From assembly GCA_038246345.1 (NCBI GenBank), contig JBBRWA010000261.1, positions 1 to 8,645 on the forward strand: 8,645 nucleotides of DNA, written 5' to 3'. Positions within the stretch are counted from its first letter, which is position 1. Each line of letters opens with the position of its first letter. A program made the position numbers and the translations under genes. Of this stretch, positions 1 to 6,325 are shown piece after piece. The DNA comes from M3007 sp038246345. Lineage in GTDB: Bacteria > Bacteroidota > Bacteroidia > Chitinophagales > Saprospiraceae. The notes under the pieces were generated by a model. That model was not told where the DNA came from. It saw only the letters and a program-made list of their open reading frames with translations, and did not search any database.

Positions 1-618
1 ATCAATCACGGCATTCGACGCATCAACGCCGGGGACAAAGCTGCCATTCGCCGCACACTCGATTTTTATTTGTTGGGCCTTGAAAAAAAACTTTTGTACG
101 ACGAGCAAGGAAGCCTGTCGAAATACACGTACAACAATGTTTTGATGTCGTTTCTGGCCCTCGAAGCCTGGGAGGAAGCGGCTGCTTTCCTCGAACGATT
201 CCGTTTCGAACTGGCGGCCAAAGAGCAGGAAAATATTTACCAGTACAACCTCGCTATATATCATTTCCGGAAGGGCGATTTTGACAAAGCCCAGGCATTA
301 TTGCGGGATGTTACCCTCCAAGACCCGATGTACAAACTGGAAAGCCGAAAGATGTTGCTCAAGATATATTTTGAACAAGATGCCATTACAGCATTGGAAT
401 CGCTGTTGGAAAACCTGCTTTTATGGCTGCGCAGGCATGGCGAAATAGGCTATCACCGGGAAATGTACCGCAATCTGGCGCGATTTACAGGACTCTTGTT
501 GCGCCTGCCGCCTGGTGCCAACGCTGCAAGATTGAAGCTGGAAAAGAAAATTTTGGAAACGCCGCTCGTGGCGGAGCGGACATGGCTGCTGGAAAAAGTG
601 CGCGTCAGGCGAATATGA
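1..618 (+). CDS. TPR-like protein of unknown function, C-terminal part (5' end outside window)
   Basis: The reading frame is open from the first base to the TGA at 616-618, giving 205 visible residues. No stop precedes it, so the true start lies upstream of the window; the TTG at position 70 is inside the gene. The visible part looks all-helical. Around visible residues 80-111 there is a good tetratricopeptide-like helix pair (YNLAIYHFRKGDFDKA, then a second helix ending in LQDP), with weaker helical repeats on both sides. The segment ends in a basic, Leu-rich tail. No catalytic motif, signal peptide or membrane segment is visible. TPR proteins usually act as protein-binding scaffolds, but no partner can be named here. 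The downstream neighbour is convergent, so this gene is transcribed separately. I do not recognise a specific family; the TPR assignment is inferred from repeat spacing. Confidence 0.8.
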   Translation: MNHGIRRINAGDKAAIRRTLDFYLLGLEKKLLYDEQGSLSKYTYNNVLMSFLALEAWEEAAAFLERFRFELAAKEQENIYQYNLAIYHFRKGDFDKAQALLRDVTLQDPMYKLESRKMLLKIYFEQDAITALESLLENLLLWLRRHGEIGYHREMYRNLARFTGLLLRLPPGANAARLKLEKKILETPLVAERTWLLEKVRVRRI

Positions 619-694
619 GCCATCCCTTATTTCCGTGAATTCTTGTGGTTTTTAGAGGGACGGGGCACTAAGTGAATCTGTTGCATTCGTTTTT

Positions 695-772
695 ACTTAT
701 TCGTCAGACCACAAAAAGTGGTCGGACGAGGGCCATTTGGTCTGACGATTTTTCATCGTCCGACCAATAAGT
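695..772. repeat. REP-like double hairpin between convergent genes
   Basis: One 11-base word occurs four times in alternating orientation: TCGTCAGACCA (701-711), TGGTCGGACGA (719-729), TGGTCTGACGA (738-748) and TCGTCCGACCA (756-766). Copies 1 and 3 are perfect reverse complements, and so are copies 2 and 4. Neighbouring copies pair with one central mismatch: 701-712 with 718-729 around a loop of five A, and 738-749 with 755-766 around TTTTC. ACTTAT (695-700) and ATAAGT (767-772) close the structure. It lies between the 3' ends of two convergent genes, so it could act as a bidirectional terminator. Its doublet form also resembles REP/REPIN elements. The pairing is read directly; the function is inferred. 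Confidence 0.8.
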
Positions 773-830
773 ATACACAAATGCTCAAATTTACACCTAT
801 TTTTTTCCAAAAATCAAGGGATGACTTGTG

Positions 831-2510
831 TTATGCAGTGATTTCTGCAATAGCCTCAATACCAACCGTCGCCACCCATTCCGCCTTTTTCCGTCCATCA
901 TAGCGAACCAGCAGCGGCGTGGCTTCTAAGATCAGCTCTTGTGTGCGTTCAAAATGCGGGAAATCAAAATCCAGCGGCAGCACGAAGTAGCGGTATTTGT
1001 GGGTGCTGGTGGGCAGGTTGCGCAGCAGTTCATCCCGAATTTCTGGTGCTGCTTCTGTCCAGCACAACTGCTTAGGTCGCATCTTTGAATAGAGGTAATA
1101 ATCAGCACCCAGCATTTGCAGCATGATGGGGTCGTCGGGATATTGCTCCGCGACAAAATCGGCGGCAATTTCAAAAATATCGGTCAGGGTATGCTGGTGG
1201 AATTCTTTTCTTTCTCCAAAAAACAGACCCAGATTCAGCAGAAAATCGAAAACGGAGTAGCGGGCGGTGACGTATTTCAACAACTGCGGTGTGCGCTTTT
1301 TGTTCCAATAAATCTCCAAGGCTTGTTCCAGCACTTCCAATTTGAACAGCTCTTCCCGCGACAAATAATTGCTCTCAATGATCTGATAAGGCGGTTCCGG
1401 GTCGTACACAAAACCGTGTTGTTCGAGCTTGTCGCGCATTTTGGTGCCTTTCAGGAATTTGAGGAAACCCATCTGCAATTCCGGTGCAAAGAGTTTGAAC
1501 ACTTCCTCAAAGCTGTATTTTACATCATCCCAATAGTCGAGTGCCAGGCCCACGATCAGGTCGAGGTGCATTTCCACCTTATCGGCCAAGGCTAGGATGA
1601 TGCCTTTTGTTTTGTCAAAATTCTGTTTGCGGCTCACCTCCAAATTGGCCACCTGGTTCACCGTCTGAATGCCAATTTCAAAGCGGAATAAACCCACCGG
1701 CACCTTTTCCTGAATGAAGCGGATAATGTCGGGATGCAGGATGTCCGCCGTGATTTCAAACTGAAACACGTTTGCGGGGCGGTGGTGTTCCAAAATAAAC
1801 TGGAAAATATCAATCGTGAAATCGCGCTTGATGTTGAAGGTGCGATCGAGGAACTTGATCACGCGGCCATGGGTCATCAGGTGCAGCAGGTGCTCTTTGA
1901 TGGTCTCATTGGGCAGGTAGCGTACCTTGTTGTCGAGACTGGCGAGGCAAAACTCGCACTTGTAGGGGCAGCCGCGGGAGGTTTCTATGTAGGAGACCTT
2001 GTTGTACAAATCTTTGGGCGCATCGTGGCGGTAAGGGTTGATGCCCCGGTAGTTGTTCAGGTCGAAAATGGCGGCTTCCAGGTTGTGCTGCACCATACCA
2101 TTGGTTTTGTGTACCAAACCTGGCACATCCTGAACCGCCGGGTATTGCTGTAAAAAAGCTTGAAACGGCGTTTCGCCTTCACCAGTGATAATATAATCCA
2201 CCTCCGGCCTGGAAATAACATCTTGCCATTCGTAACTCACTTCTGGTCCGCCGAGCAGGATTTGAATGGCGGGGTTGCGCTGCTTGATACGCCGGGCAAC
2301 GTCCAGTGTCTGGCTGATGTTCCAGATATAGCAGCTAAAAGCCACCACCTCGTAATTGGAGCAGCGGTCAGCAATGTCGTCGCGGTCTTCTTTGATGGTA
2401 AATTCATGCCAATCCAGCCCTTCGAAATCGACATTCAGCTCATACAGCAGGCGGATGGCCAGGTTGAGGTGGATGTATTTCGCGTTGAGGGTGGTGAGTA
2501 GAATATTCAT
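831..2510 (-). CDS. B12-binding-domain radical SAM protein (DUF4080-type)
   Basis: This 559-residue protein starts at ATG 2510 and ends at TAA 831-833. Residues 1-130 look like the Rossmann-type B12-binding domain found in many radical SAM enzymes, with the NAKYIHLNLA stretch near residue 9, LLGGPEVSY at 85-93 and GEGETPF at 110-116. No DxHxxG cobalamin ligand motif is visible, so cobalamin binding is uncertain. The radical SAM domain follows, with the 4Fe-4S cluster motif CxxxCxxC at C181, C185 and C188 in an SRGCPYKCEFC context, IGIQT at 279-283 and LDLIVGL at 316-322. The C-terminal region (about 350-540) fits a DUF4080-like domain. Such proteins use SAM and an iron-sulfur cluster for radical chemistry, but the substrate of this subgroup is unknown to me. 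It is cytosolic, with no signal or membrane segment. Only 3 bp separate it from the upstream metalloprotease gene, so the two are probably cotranscribed. Confidence 0.9.
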   Translation of the reverse strand: MNILLTTLNAKYIHLNLAIRLLYELNVDFEGLDWHEFTIKEDRDDIADRCSNYEVVAFSCYIWNISQTLDVARRIKQRNPAIQILLGGPEVSYEWQDVISRPEVDYIITGEGETPFQAFLQQYPAVQDVPGLVHKTNGMVQHNLEAAIFDLNNYRGINPYRHDAPKDLYNKVSYIETSRGCPYKCEFCLASLDNKVRYLPNETIKEHLLHLMTHGRVIKFLDRTFNIKRDFTIDIFQFILEHHRPANVFQFEITADILHPDIIRFIQEKVPVGLFRFEIGIQTVNQVANLEVSRKQNFDKTKGIILALADKVEMHLDLIVGLALDYWDDVKYSFEEVFKLFAPELQMGFLKFLKGTKMRDKLEQHGFVYDPEPPYQIIESNYLSREELFKLEVLEQALEIYWNKKRTPQLLKYVTARYSVFDFLLNLGLFFGERKEFHQHTLTDIFEIAADFVAEQYPDDPIMLQMLGADYYLYSKMRPKQLCWTEAAPEIRDELLRNLPTSTHKYRYFVLPLDFDFPHFERTQELILEATPLLVRYDGRKKAEWVATVGIEAIAEITA

Positions 2511-2513
2511 AAT

Positions 2514-5048
2514 TTATCGATCCGATTTCAATGCATCCTCGATGCGTCCCAAACAATCCTGCAAATGATAGCGACTCATGCTATCATTCGTTGCAAACAT
2601 TGCGGTGCTTATAATAGTTTTCAATTGCATCAAATTCGCCAACGCAACAGAAGGGATATCCGATTTTGCGGGATCAAATCCGGCATTTGGCCCGGCTGGG
2701 CTGGGTTTGTACAGCGCAATCATTTTTGTCAAAAAAACCTTTTGCAAGTTGCGGCGGTGTACGCTGATGGATTGTCCGGCACTTAGCTCTGACCATATCC
2801 CCGTGCGCAGATCATCGAACAAGTTGGGCATGGTATACGTCTTTGGGTCGGCTGCTTCGTTTTCAATTAAGCGCAACAGGCGATCTGTAGAGAACAAGCT
2901 GTTAAGCGTTCCTTCCTGTATGCGGCTGATGGATGCCACGCCGTTATCAGGTTTGATAAGTTTTTGAATGGAAGGTTCTATGAGCCAGGTAGGGGTTTGG
3001 AAAAGCTCCTGGTTCAGGAATTTCACTGCGTTGCGCTGCATGTCGGCGGGGGCAGCTTCGTACACCACACCTGCCTGATCGGAGCTTTTGGGCGTTTCAA
3101 ACACGCCGCCGACCCATTTCGTAACATGGCCCATGTAGCGGCGGAATTGGCCCACTACATTATTGTAGGTTTCCTCTGCTTCCTCATAATCTTCTGCCTC
3201 CTCTTTGGTCCATTGGGTGATGTTGGGCAGAATCCGTTTCAGGTTTTTGATGCCGTATTCGGAAGCTTTTACGGCGTTGTCGCCCAGGTCTTCGCTTTGG
3301 GCACGGGGGTCGTAAGAGCTACTTTCGGTGAGGAACCAAAGGCGGCGATTGCCTGCGGCTTTGTCGAGGTAAAGGCGGTTCAATATTTTTTTATCCTCTT
3401 CTGCATCTTTGGTGTTGTAAATAGGCTTGTAGGCCCACTCAATGGCCCAGCGATCGTAATCGCCGACGCGGGGAAAAAGGTCGGTAATGCCGTCTTCAGG
3501 TTGCGCTACGTAATTAAAACGGGCGTAATCCATGATAGAGGACGTGTGTCCATTTTCGTCCATGAATTTTTTATCGCGCAGTTTTTCAACGGGTGTGGCG
3601 CTGCTGGCCCCGAAATTGTGCCGCAAGCCGAGGGTATGTCCCACTTCATGCGCTGACACAAAACGAATCAATTTGCCCATCAGTTCATCTTCAAATTTGG
3701 GTTTTTGCGCACGCGCATCCACGGCACTTGCTTGGATGGTGTACCACATTTTCAATAGCCGCATGACGTTGTGAAACCAGCCGATATGGCTTTCGATGAT
3801 TTCGCCAGAACGGGGATCATTCACATTGGGGCCATACGCGTTTTGGACATCGGAAGCGAAGTAACGGATGACGGAAAAACGCGCGTCTTCCAGGCTCATC
3901 GTCGTATCGTTTTCCGGCCAATCGCGCGCAAGAATGGCATTTTTCCAGCCCGCTTGCTCAAACGCTGGTTGCCAATCCTGAATGCCTTGCTTCAAAAATG
4001 CGCGCCATTTCACCGGGGTTGCCGGGTCGATGTAAAACACGATGGGTTTTGCTGGTTCTATTTTTTCACCTTTTTGTTGTCGCTTGGCATCCGCGTCATT
4101 TTTGGCTTCCAGGCGCCAGCGCACCGCAAAGGTTTCACCTTCTGCCTTTTGAGCATTATCGTCGTACACGGTGTAGCCTGTGGCAAAATAACCCACGCGT
4201 GGATCATAAAAGCGCTTGCGCATGGGCGTTTTGGGCAACAAAATCAGGGAGGTATTCAGCTCAAAAGTGGCGGCCCCAGCGGCTAGTCCACCCGGCAGGC
4301 TTGAGCGCTCCGAAGGATCGGAACCCGAAGGTTTTAGGGATGGCGGCGACACCTTAAAAGTTTTGACGCTGCGTATTTCCACGTTGATCGGATAGGCGCG
4401 GATACTGGAGATATAGCTGCGGTCTTTTTGGAGCTCGCCCAGTTTGTAGCCTTGCTGCGTCAGTGGCGGCAGGGAAAAAATTTGGTTGGATTCTTTAAAA
4501 AAATCGCTCACTTCGATCACCACAGAAGTGTCTTTGCGGTACGCTTTTACGTCGAAAGCCGCCGCGATAGGATCCACATTGGAATTGCGCACGGCCTTGT
4601 AAATGGGCTGCAAGGAATCACTGCTCACGTTGCGATATTCTACGGCGCGTATAAACACCTTGTCGGAAGGGCCGCGCTCAAAACGGATAACCTGGTCGTT
4701 GGCTTGTTCGCCGCCGTAACCAGCGCCCGTTGGCACCTTGGCCACGCGGGTGATGGCCATCATGTCGCGGCCAAAAATGGAATCAGGAATTTCCAGGAAG
4801 TATTTATCGTCAATGCGGTGTACCGACAATACACCTTGCATGGAAACTGCTTTCGCAGTGATGACCTCTGAAAAAGGCTTCGGACTTTTTTTCTTGTCCT
4901 TTCCGGTGCTGTCAGCAGCCGGTGTGGCCGCTTTTGTGGCAACTTTGGTGCTGTCTGATTTGGGTGGAGTGTCTTGGGCTGAAAGTTGCTGTGCTGAACA
5001 CAGCAAAAAGGCTAAGAGGGCAACAAAAGATAGAGAAGGAAGACGCAT
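2514..5048 (-). CDS. Secreted zinc-dependent metalloprotease (DUF5117/DUF4953 family)
   Basis: This is an 844-residue protein from ATG 5048 to TAA 2514-2516. Residues 1-24 form a signal peptide: positive start, hydrophobic core, and likely cleavage after LSA at residue 24. The Cys at 17 lacks a proper lipobox, so this is a type I signal rather than a lipoprotein. A low-complexity Ser/Thr/Lys/Pro linker (about 25-58) leads into DUF5118/DUF5117-like beta-rich regions (about 60-310). The catalytic domain has the metzincin-type zinc motif HEVGHTLGLRH, with H467, E468, H471 and H477, and a probable Met-turn at SIMDY (Met506). The remainder to 844 matches the length and character of DUF4953. Family members are predicted extracytoplasmic peptidases common in Bacteroidota; the substrate is unknown. 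No T9SS-type C-terminal domain is evident, so it may stay periplasmic. It is the first gene of a probable operon with the radical SAM gene. A weak promoter-like TAATATTG lies on the minus strand at 5075-5068, without a convincing upstream box. Confidence 0.92.
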   Translation of the reverse strand: MRLPSLSFVALLAFLLCSAQQLSAQDTPPKSDSTKVATKAATPAADSTGKDKKKSPKPFSEVITAKAVSMQGVLSVHRIDDKYFLEIPDSIFGRDMMAITRVAKVPTGAGYGGEQANDQVIRFERGPSDKVFIRAVEYRNVSSDSLQPIYKAVRNSNVDPIAAAFDVKAYRKDTSVVIEVSDFFKESNQIFSLPPLTQQGYKLGELQKDRSYISSIRAYPINVEIRSVKTFKVSPPSLKPSGSDPSERSSLPGGLAAGAATFELNTSLILLPKTPMRKRFYDPRVGYFATGYTVYDDNAQKAEGETFAVRWRLEAKNDADAKRQQKGEKIEPAKPIVFYIDPATPVKWRAFLKQGIQDWQPAFEQAGWKNAILARDWPENDTTMSLEDARFSVIRYFASDVQNAYGPNVNDPRSGEIIESHIGWFHNVMRLLKMWYTIQASAVDARAQKPKFEDELMGKLIRFVSAHEVGHTLGLRHNFGASSATPVEKLRDKKFMDENGHTSSIMDYARFNYVAQPEDGITDLFPRVGDYDRWAIEWAYKPIYNTKDAEEDKKILNRLYLDKAAGNRRLWFLTESSSYDPRAQSEDLGDNAVKASEYGIKNLKRILPNITQWTKEEAEDYEEAEETYNNVVGQFRRYMGHVTKWVGGVFETPKSSDQAGVVYEAAPADMQRNAVKFLNQELFQTPTWLIEPSIQKLIKPDNGVASISRIQEGTLNSLFSTDRLLRLIENEAADPKTYTMPNLFDDLRTGIWSELSAGQSISVHRRNLQKVFLTKMIALYKPSPAGPNAGFDPAKSDIPSVALANLMQLKTIISTAMFATNDSMSRYHLQDCLGRIEDALKSDR

Positions 5049-5233
5049 ACAGTAAGGTTTTAGGGCGCAATATTAGCCAAAGTCGGGCGATTACCTATAT
5101 TCGAGCGGATTCTATGTCCGTTATGAGCATTAAATCCTACTTTTCACGGGAAAGCACCTTACCAATTTTGTGCTTTCAACTTAATCCCTTAACATTGGTA
5201 AAATGCAGCGAAACGGATATGTCTGAAGCAAAA

Positions 5234-5265
5234 TTTGCTCGTTTCCCCTCCCTCAATTAAACTTG
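5234..5265 (+). promoter_or_regulatory. Candidate Bacteroidota-type promoter for the small membrane protein gene
   Basis: TTTG at 5234-5237 is followed after 20 bases by TAAACTTG at 5258-5265. This matches the Bacteroidota -33/-7 pattern (TTTG, about 19-21 bases, TAnnTTTG) with one mismatch. Transcription would start near 5270, about 17 bases before the ATG at 5287, which supports that ATG rather than the in-frame TTG at 5263. The rest of the 5049-5286 spacer shows no gene. The assignment rests on motif and spacing only. Confidence 0.45.
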
Positions 5266-5286
5266 CACTTACTAAAAATCAAAGTC

Positions 5287-5454
5287 ATGAAAAATCTTTC
5301 AATATTTATTCTTGTACTCTCATCCATTGCCGTGTTTCTAAGAGCAACCTTTAAATTGGAAGGCAACCCAAACAGCACCTGGCTTTTAGGCACTGGACTC
5401 CTCGCCTTTATTGCTGGTGTACTCCTCTTTGTTAAAGAAAGCAAGGCTCAATAG
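5287..5454 (+). CDS. Small two-helix membrane protein of unknown function (55 aa)
   Basis: The ATG at 5287 opens a 55-residue frame ending in TAG at 5452-5454. An in-frame TTG at 5263 would add eight residues, but it lies inside the candidate promoter, so the ATG is preferred. The product is hydrophobic, with a first helix at about residues 4-19 and a second at about 32-48. Between them is a short polar loop with Lys, Glu and Asn, and the end is charged (KESKAQ). This fits a small inner-membrane hairpin protein. No family is recognised. It lies 70 bp upstream of apaG on the same strand, but apaG has its own promoter-like sequence, so a shared transcript is not certain. The membrane-like composition and a promoter at the right distance support a real gene, but 55 residues is short enough for caution. 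Confidence 0.65.
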   Translation: MKNLSIFILVLSSIAVFLRATFKLEGNPNSTWLLGTGLLAFIAGVLLFVKESKAQ

Positions 5455-5488
5455 TATCCACATCCAACGATTCTGCCCAATTTTCTAT

Positions 5489-5520
5489 TTTGTAATATCA
5501 ACCCAACTCCCCTACCTTGC
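5489..5520 (+). promoter_or_regulatory. Candidate promoter for apaG, almost abutting the start codon
   Basis: TTTG at 5489-5492 is followed after exactly 20 bases by TACCTTGC at 5513-5520, close to the Bacteroidota -7 box (TAnnTTTG). The GTG start of apaG is at 5525. Transcription would therefore begin within a few bases of the start codon, giving a leaderless or nearly leaderless mRNA. This rests on motif and spacing only. Confidence 0.45.
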
Positions 5521-5524
5521 GGAC

Positions 5525-5911
5525 GTGGAAATACTGACAACCAATGGCATCACCATCACGGTAGAAACGCAATACCTACCGCAGCACTCCGATCCAAAGG
5601 AGGGCAACTTCATTTTTGGGTATCATATTACCATTGAAAATGGTAGCGACTTCACCGTGCAACTACTTCGTAGACACTGGTTTATCCACGATGCCATTGG
5701 CACCATCCGGGAAGTGGAGGGCGAAGGCGTTATTGGACAGCAACCGATATTAAAGCCCGGTGAAATACACCAATATGCTTCCTTTTGCGACCTGAAAACC
5801 GACATCGGAAAAATGCGCGGGACATTCCTCATGACCCGCCGAGACGATGGCACTTATTTTGATGTGCCCGTGCCGGAGTTCAAAATGTTTATGCCGGCAA
5901 GAATGAATTGA
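5525..5911 (+). CDS. apaG: ApaG (DUF525) family protein
   Basis: This 128-residue protein matches the usual ApaG length. The start is set at GTG 5525 because the family homology begins there (EILTTNGITITVETQYLP) and no ATG, GTG or nearer TTG lies just upstream in frame; the next upstream alternative is TTG 5411. ApaG proteins are single-domain fibronectin-III-like beta sandwiches. Visible signatures are FGYHITIEN (31-39), RHWFIHDA (50-57), the glycine-rich GEGVIGQQPILKPGE (66-80) and MRGTFLM (97-103). The usual YxSG stretch reads YASF here (84-87), a small departure. The protein is cytosolic. ApaG has been tied to cobalt/magnesium handling by bacterial genetics, but its biochemical role is unsettled. 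The stop codon (TGA 5909-5911) is the first unit of the heptad repeat array that follows. Expression probably comes from the promoter-like boxes at 5489-5520. Confidence 0.9.
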   Translation: MEILTTNGITITVETQYLPQHSDPKEGNFIFGYHITIENGSDFTVQLLRRHWFIHDAIGTIREVEGEGVIGQQPILKPGEIHQYASFCDLKTDIGKMRGTFLMTRRDDGTYFDVPVPEFKMFMPARMN

Positions 5912-6006
5912 TTTCGGAATGCGGAATATGGAGTGCGGATTTTGGAGTGCGGATTTCGGAATGCGGATTTCGGAATGCGGATTTCGGAGTGCGGAGTTCG
6001 GAATGG
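5909..6006 (+). repeat. Left heptad array (14 x 7 bases, GGA-type units)
   Basis: There are fourteen consecutive 7-base units in unbroken register. Typical units are GGATTTC, GGAATGC and GGAGTGC. In the middle (5951-5985) GGATTTC and GGAATGC alternate, giving a 14-base higher-order period. The first unit, TGATTTC at 5909-5915, contains the apaG stop codon TGA. The last, GGAATGG at 6000-6006, runs into the unique core. Confidence 0.9.
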
Positions 6007-6118
6007 GAGCGCTTGGCTTTTGTTCGCTGACGATTATTATTTTTCTAACGAAAAGCTAGCTTGGCATTAAACTCGTATTTGGGGCAGTTTCCCTATTGTA
6101 TTATTGCAGACTACCAGA

Positions 6119-6148
6119 CGTTTTGTTTTTCAGCAGGCGGTGAAAACG
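6119..6148. other. Small hairpin inside the central 165-bp segment
   Basis: CGTTTT (6119-6124) and AAAACG (6143-6148) are reverse complements. An alternative inner pairing is GTTTTTCA (6125-6132) with TGAAAAC (6141-6147), with one bulged T. A wider pair, CCCTATTG (6091-6098) with CAATAGGG (6172-6179), encloses it. The centre of the repeat element could thus itself fold as RNA. The pairings are short and could be chance. Confidence 0.4.
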
Positions 6149-6227
6149 AATGCTTAGTCAATGTTAATCATCAATAGGGGAAAAGGGACCCTTTCACTGA
6201 TCGGCAACGAACAAAAGCCAAGCGCTC

Positions 6228-6325
6228 CTATTCCGAAATCCGCATTCCAAAATCCGAAATCCGAAATCCGCATTCCAAAATCCGAAATCCGAAATCCGCA
6301 TTCCAAAATCCGAACTCCCTACTCC
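6228..6325 (-). repeat. Right heptad array (14 x 7 bases) with a 28-base higher-order repeat
   Basis: On the plus strand the units read GAAATCC, GCATTCC, AAAATCC and relatives, the reverse complement of the left-array units. Four-unit blocks of 28 bases repeat three times: 6235-6262, 6263-6290 and 6291-6318. The first two are identical and the third differs at one base (GAACTCC for GAAATCC). The outermost unit, CTACTCC at 6319-6325, contains the phoH stop codon (TAG on the minus strand) and its last sense bases. Confidence 0.9.

Larger units (their letters stand above)
5909..6325. repeat. 417-bp inverted-repeat element spanning from apaG stop to phoH stop
   Basis: This element fills the convergent apaG/phoH spacer. 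Each side has a 98-base array of 14 heptanucleotides (5909-6006 and 6228-6325), then a 28-base unique core (6007-6034 and 6200-6227). The sides face each other as inverted repeats around a 165-base centre (6035-6199). The innermost 35 bases of each side (6000-6034 and 6200-6234) agree at 32 of 35 positions when one is reverse complemented. Transcription from either side would give a very long imperfect hairpin. No open frame in it looks coding. It could act as a bidirectional terminator or be a MITE-like repeat. Its architecture is read directly; its origin and role are inferred. Confidence 0.85.

Noticed and set aside
718..903. 61-residue plus-strand frame over the double hairpin
   Set aside because: It lies in palindromic DNA and runs into the end of the radical SAM gene on the other strand, with no coding signature.
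1116..2501. Several plus-strand open frames (about 110-160 residues) over the radical SAM gene
   Set aside because: They are shadow frames; the minus-strand protein has intact motifs throughout its length.
2964..3656. 230-residue open frame on the plus strand, opposite the metalloprotease gene
   Set aside because: It is wholly antisense to a well-supported gene, has no recognisable domain, and is explained by codon bias of the opposite strand.
2514..5048. Lipoprotein signal in the metalloprotease
   Set aside because: The Cys at residue 17 is preceded by FLL, not the small residue a lipobox needs, and a normal signal peptidase I site (LSA) follows.
5909..6325. CRISPR array
   Set aside because: The repeats are contiguous 7-base units without unique spacers, arranged as inverted arms, and no cas gene is present.
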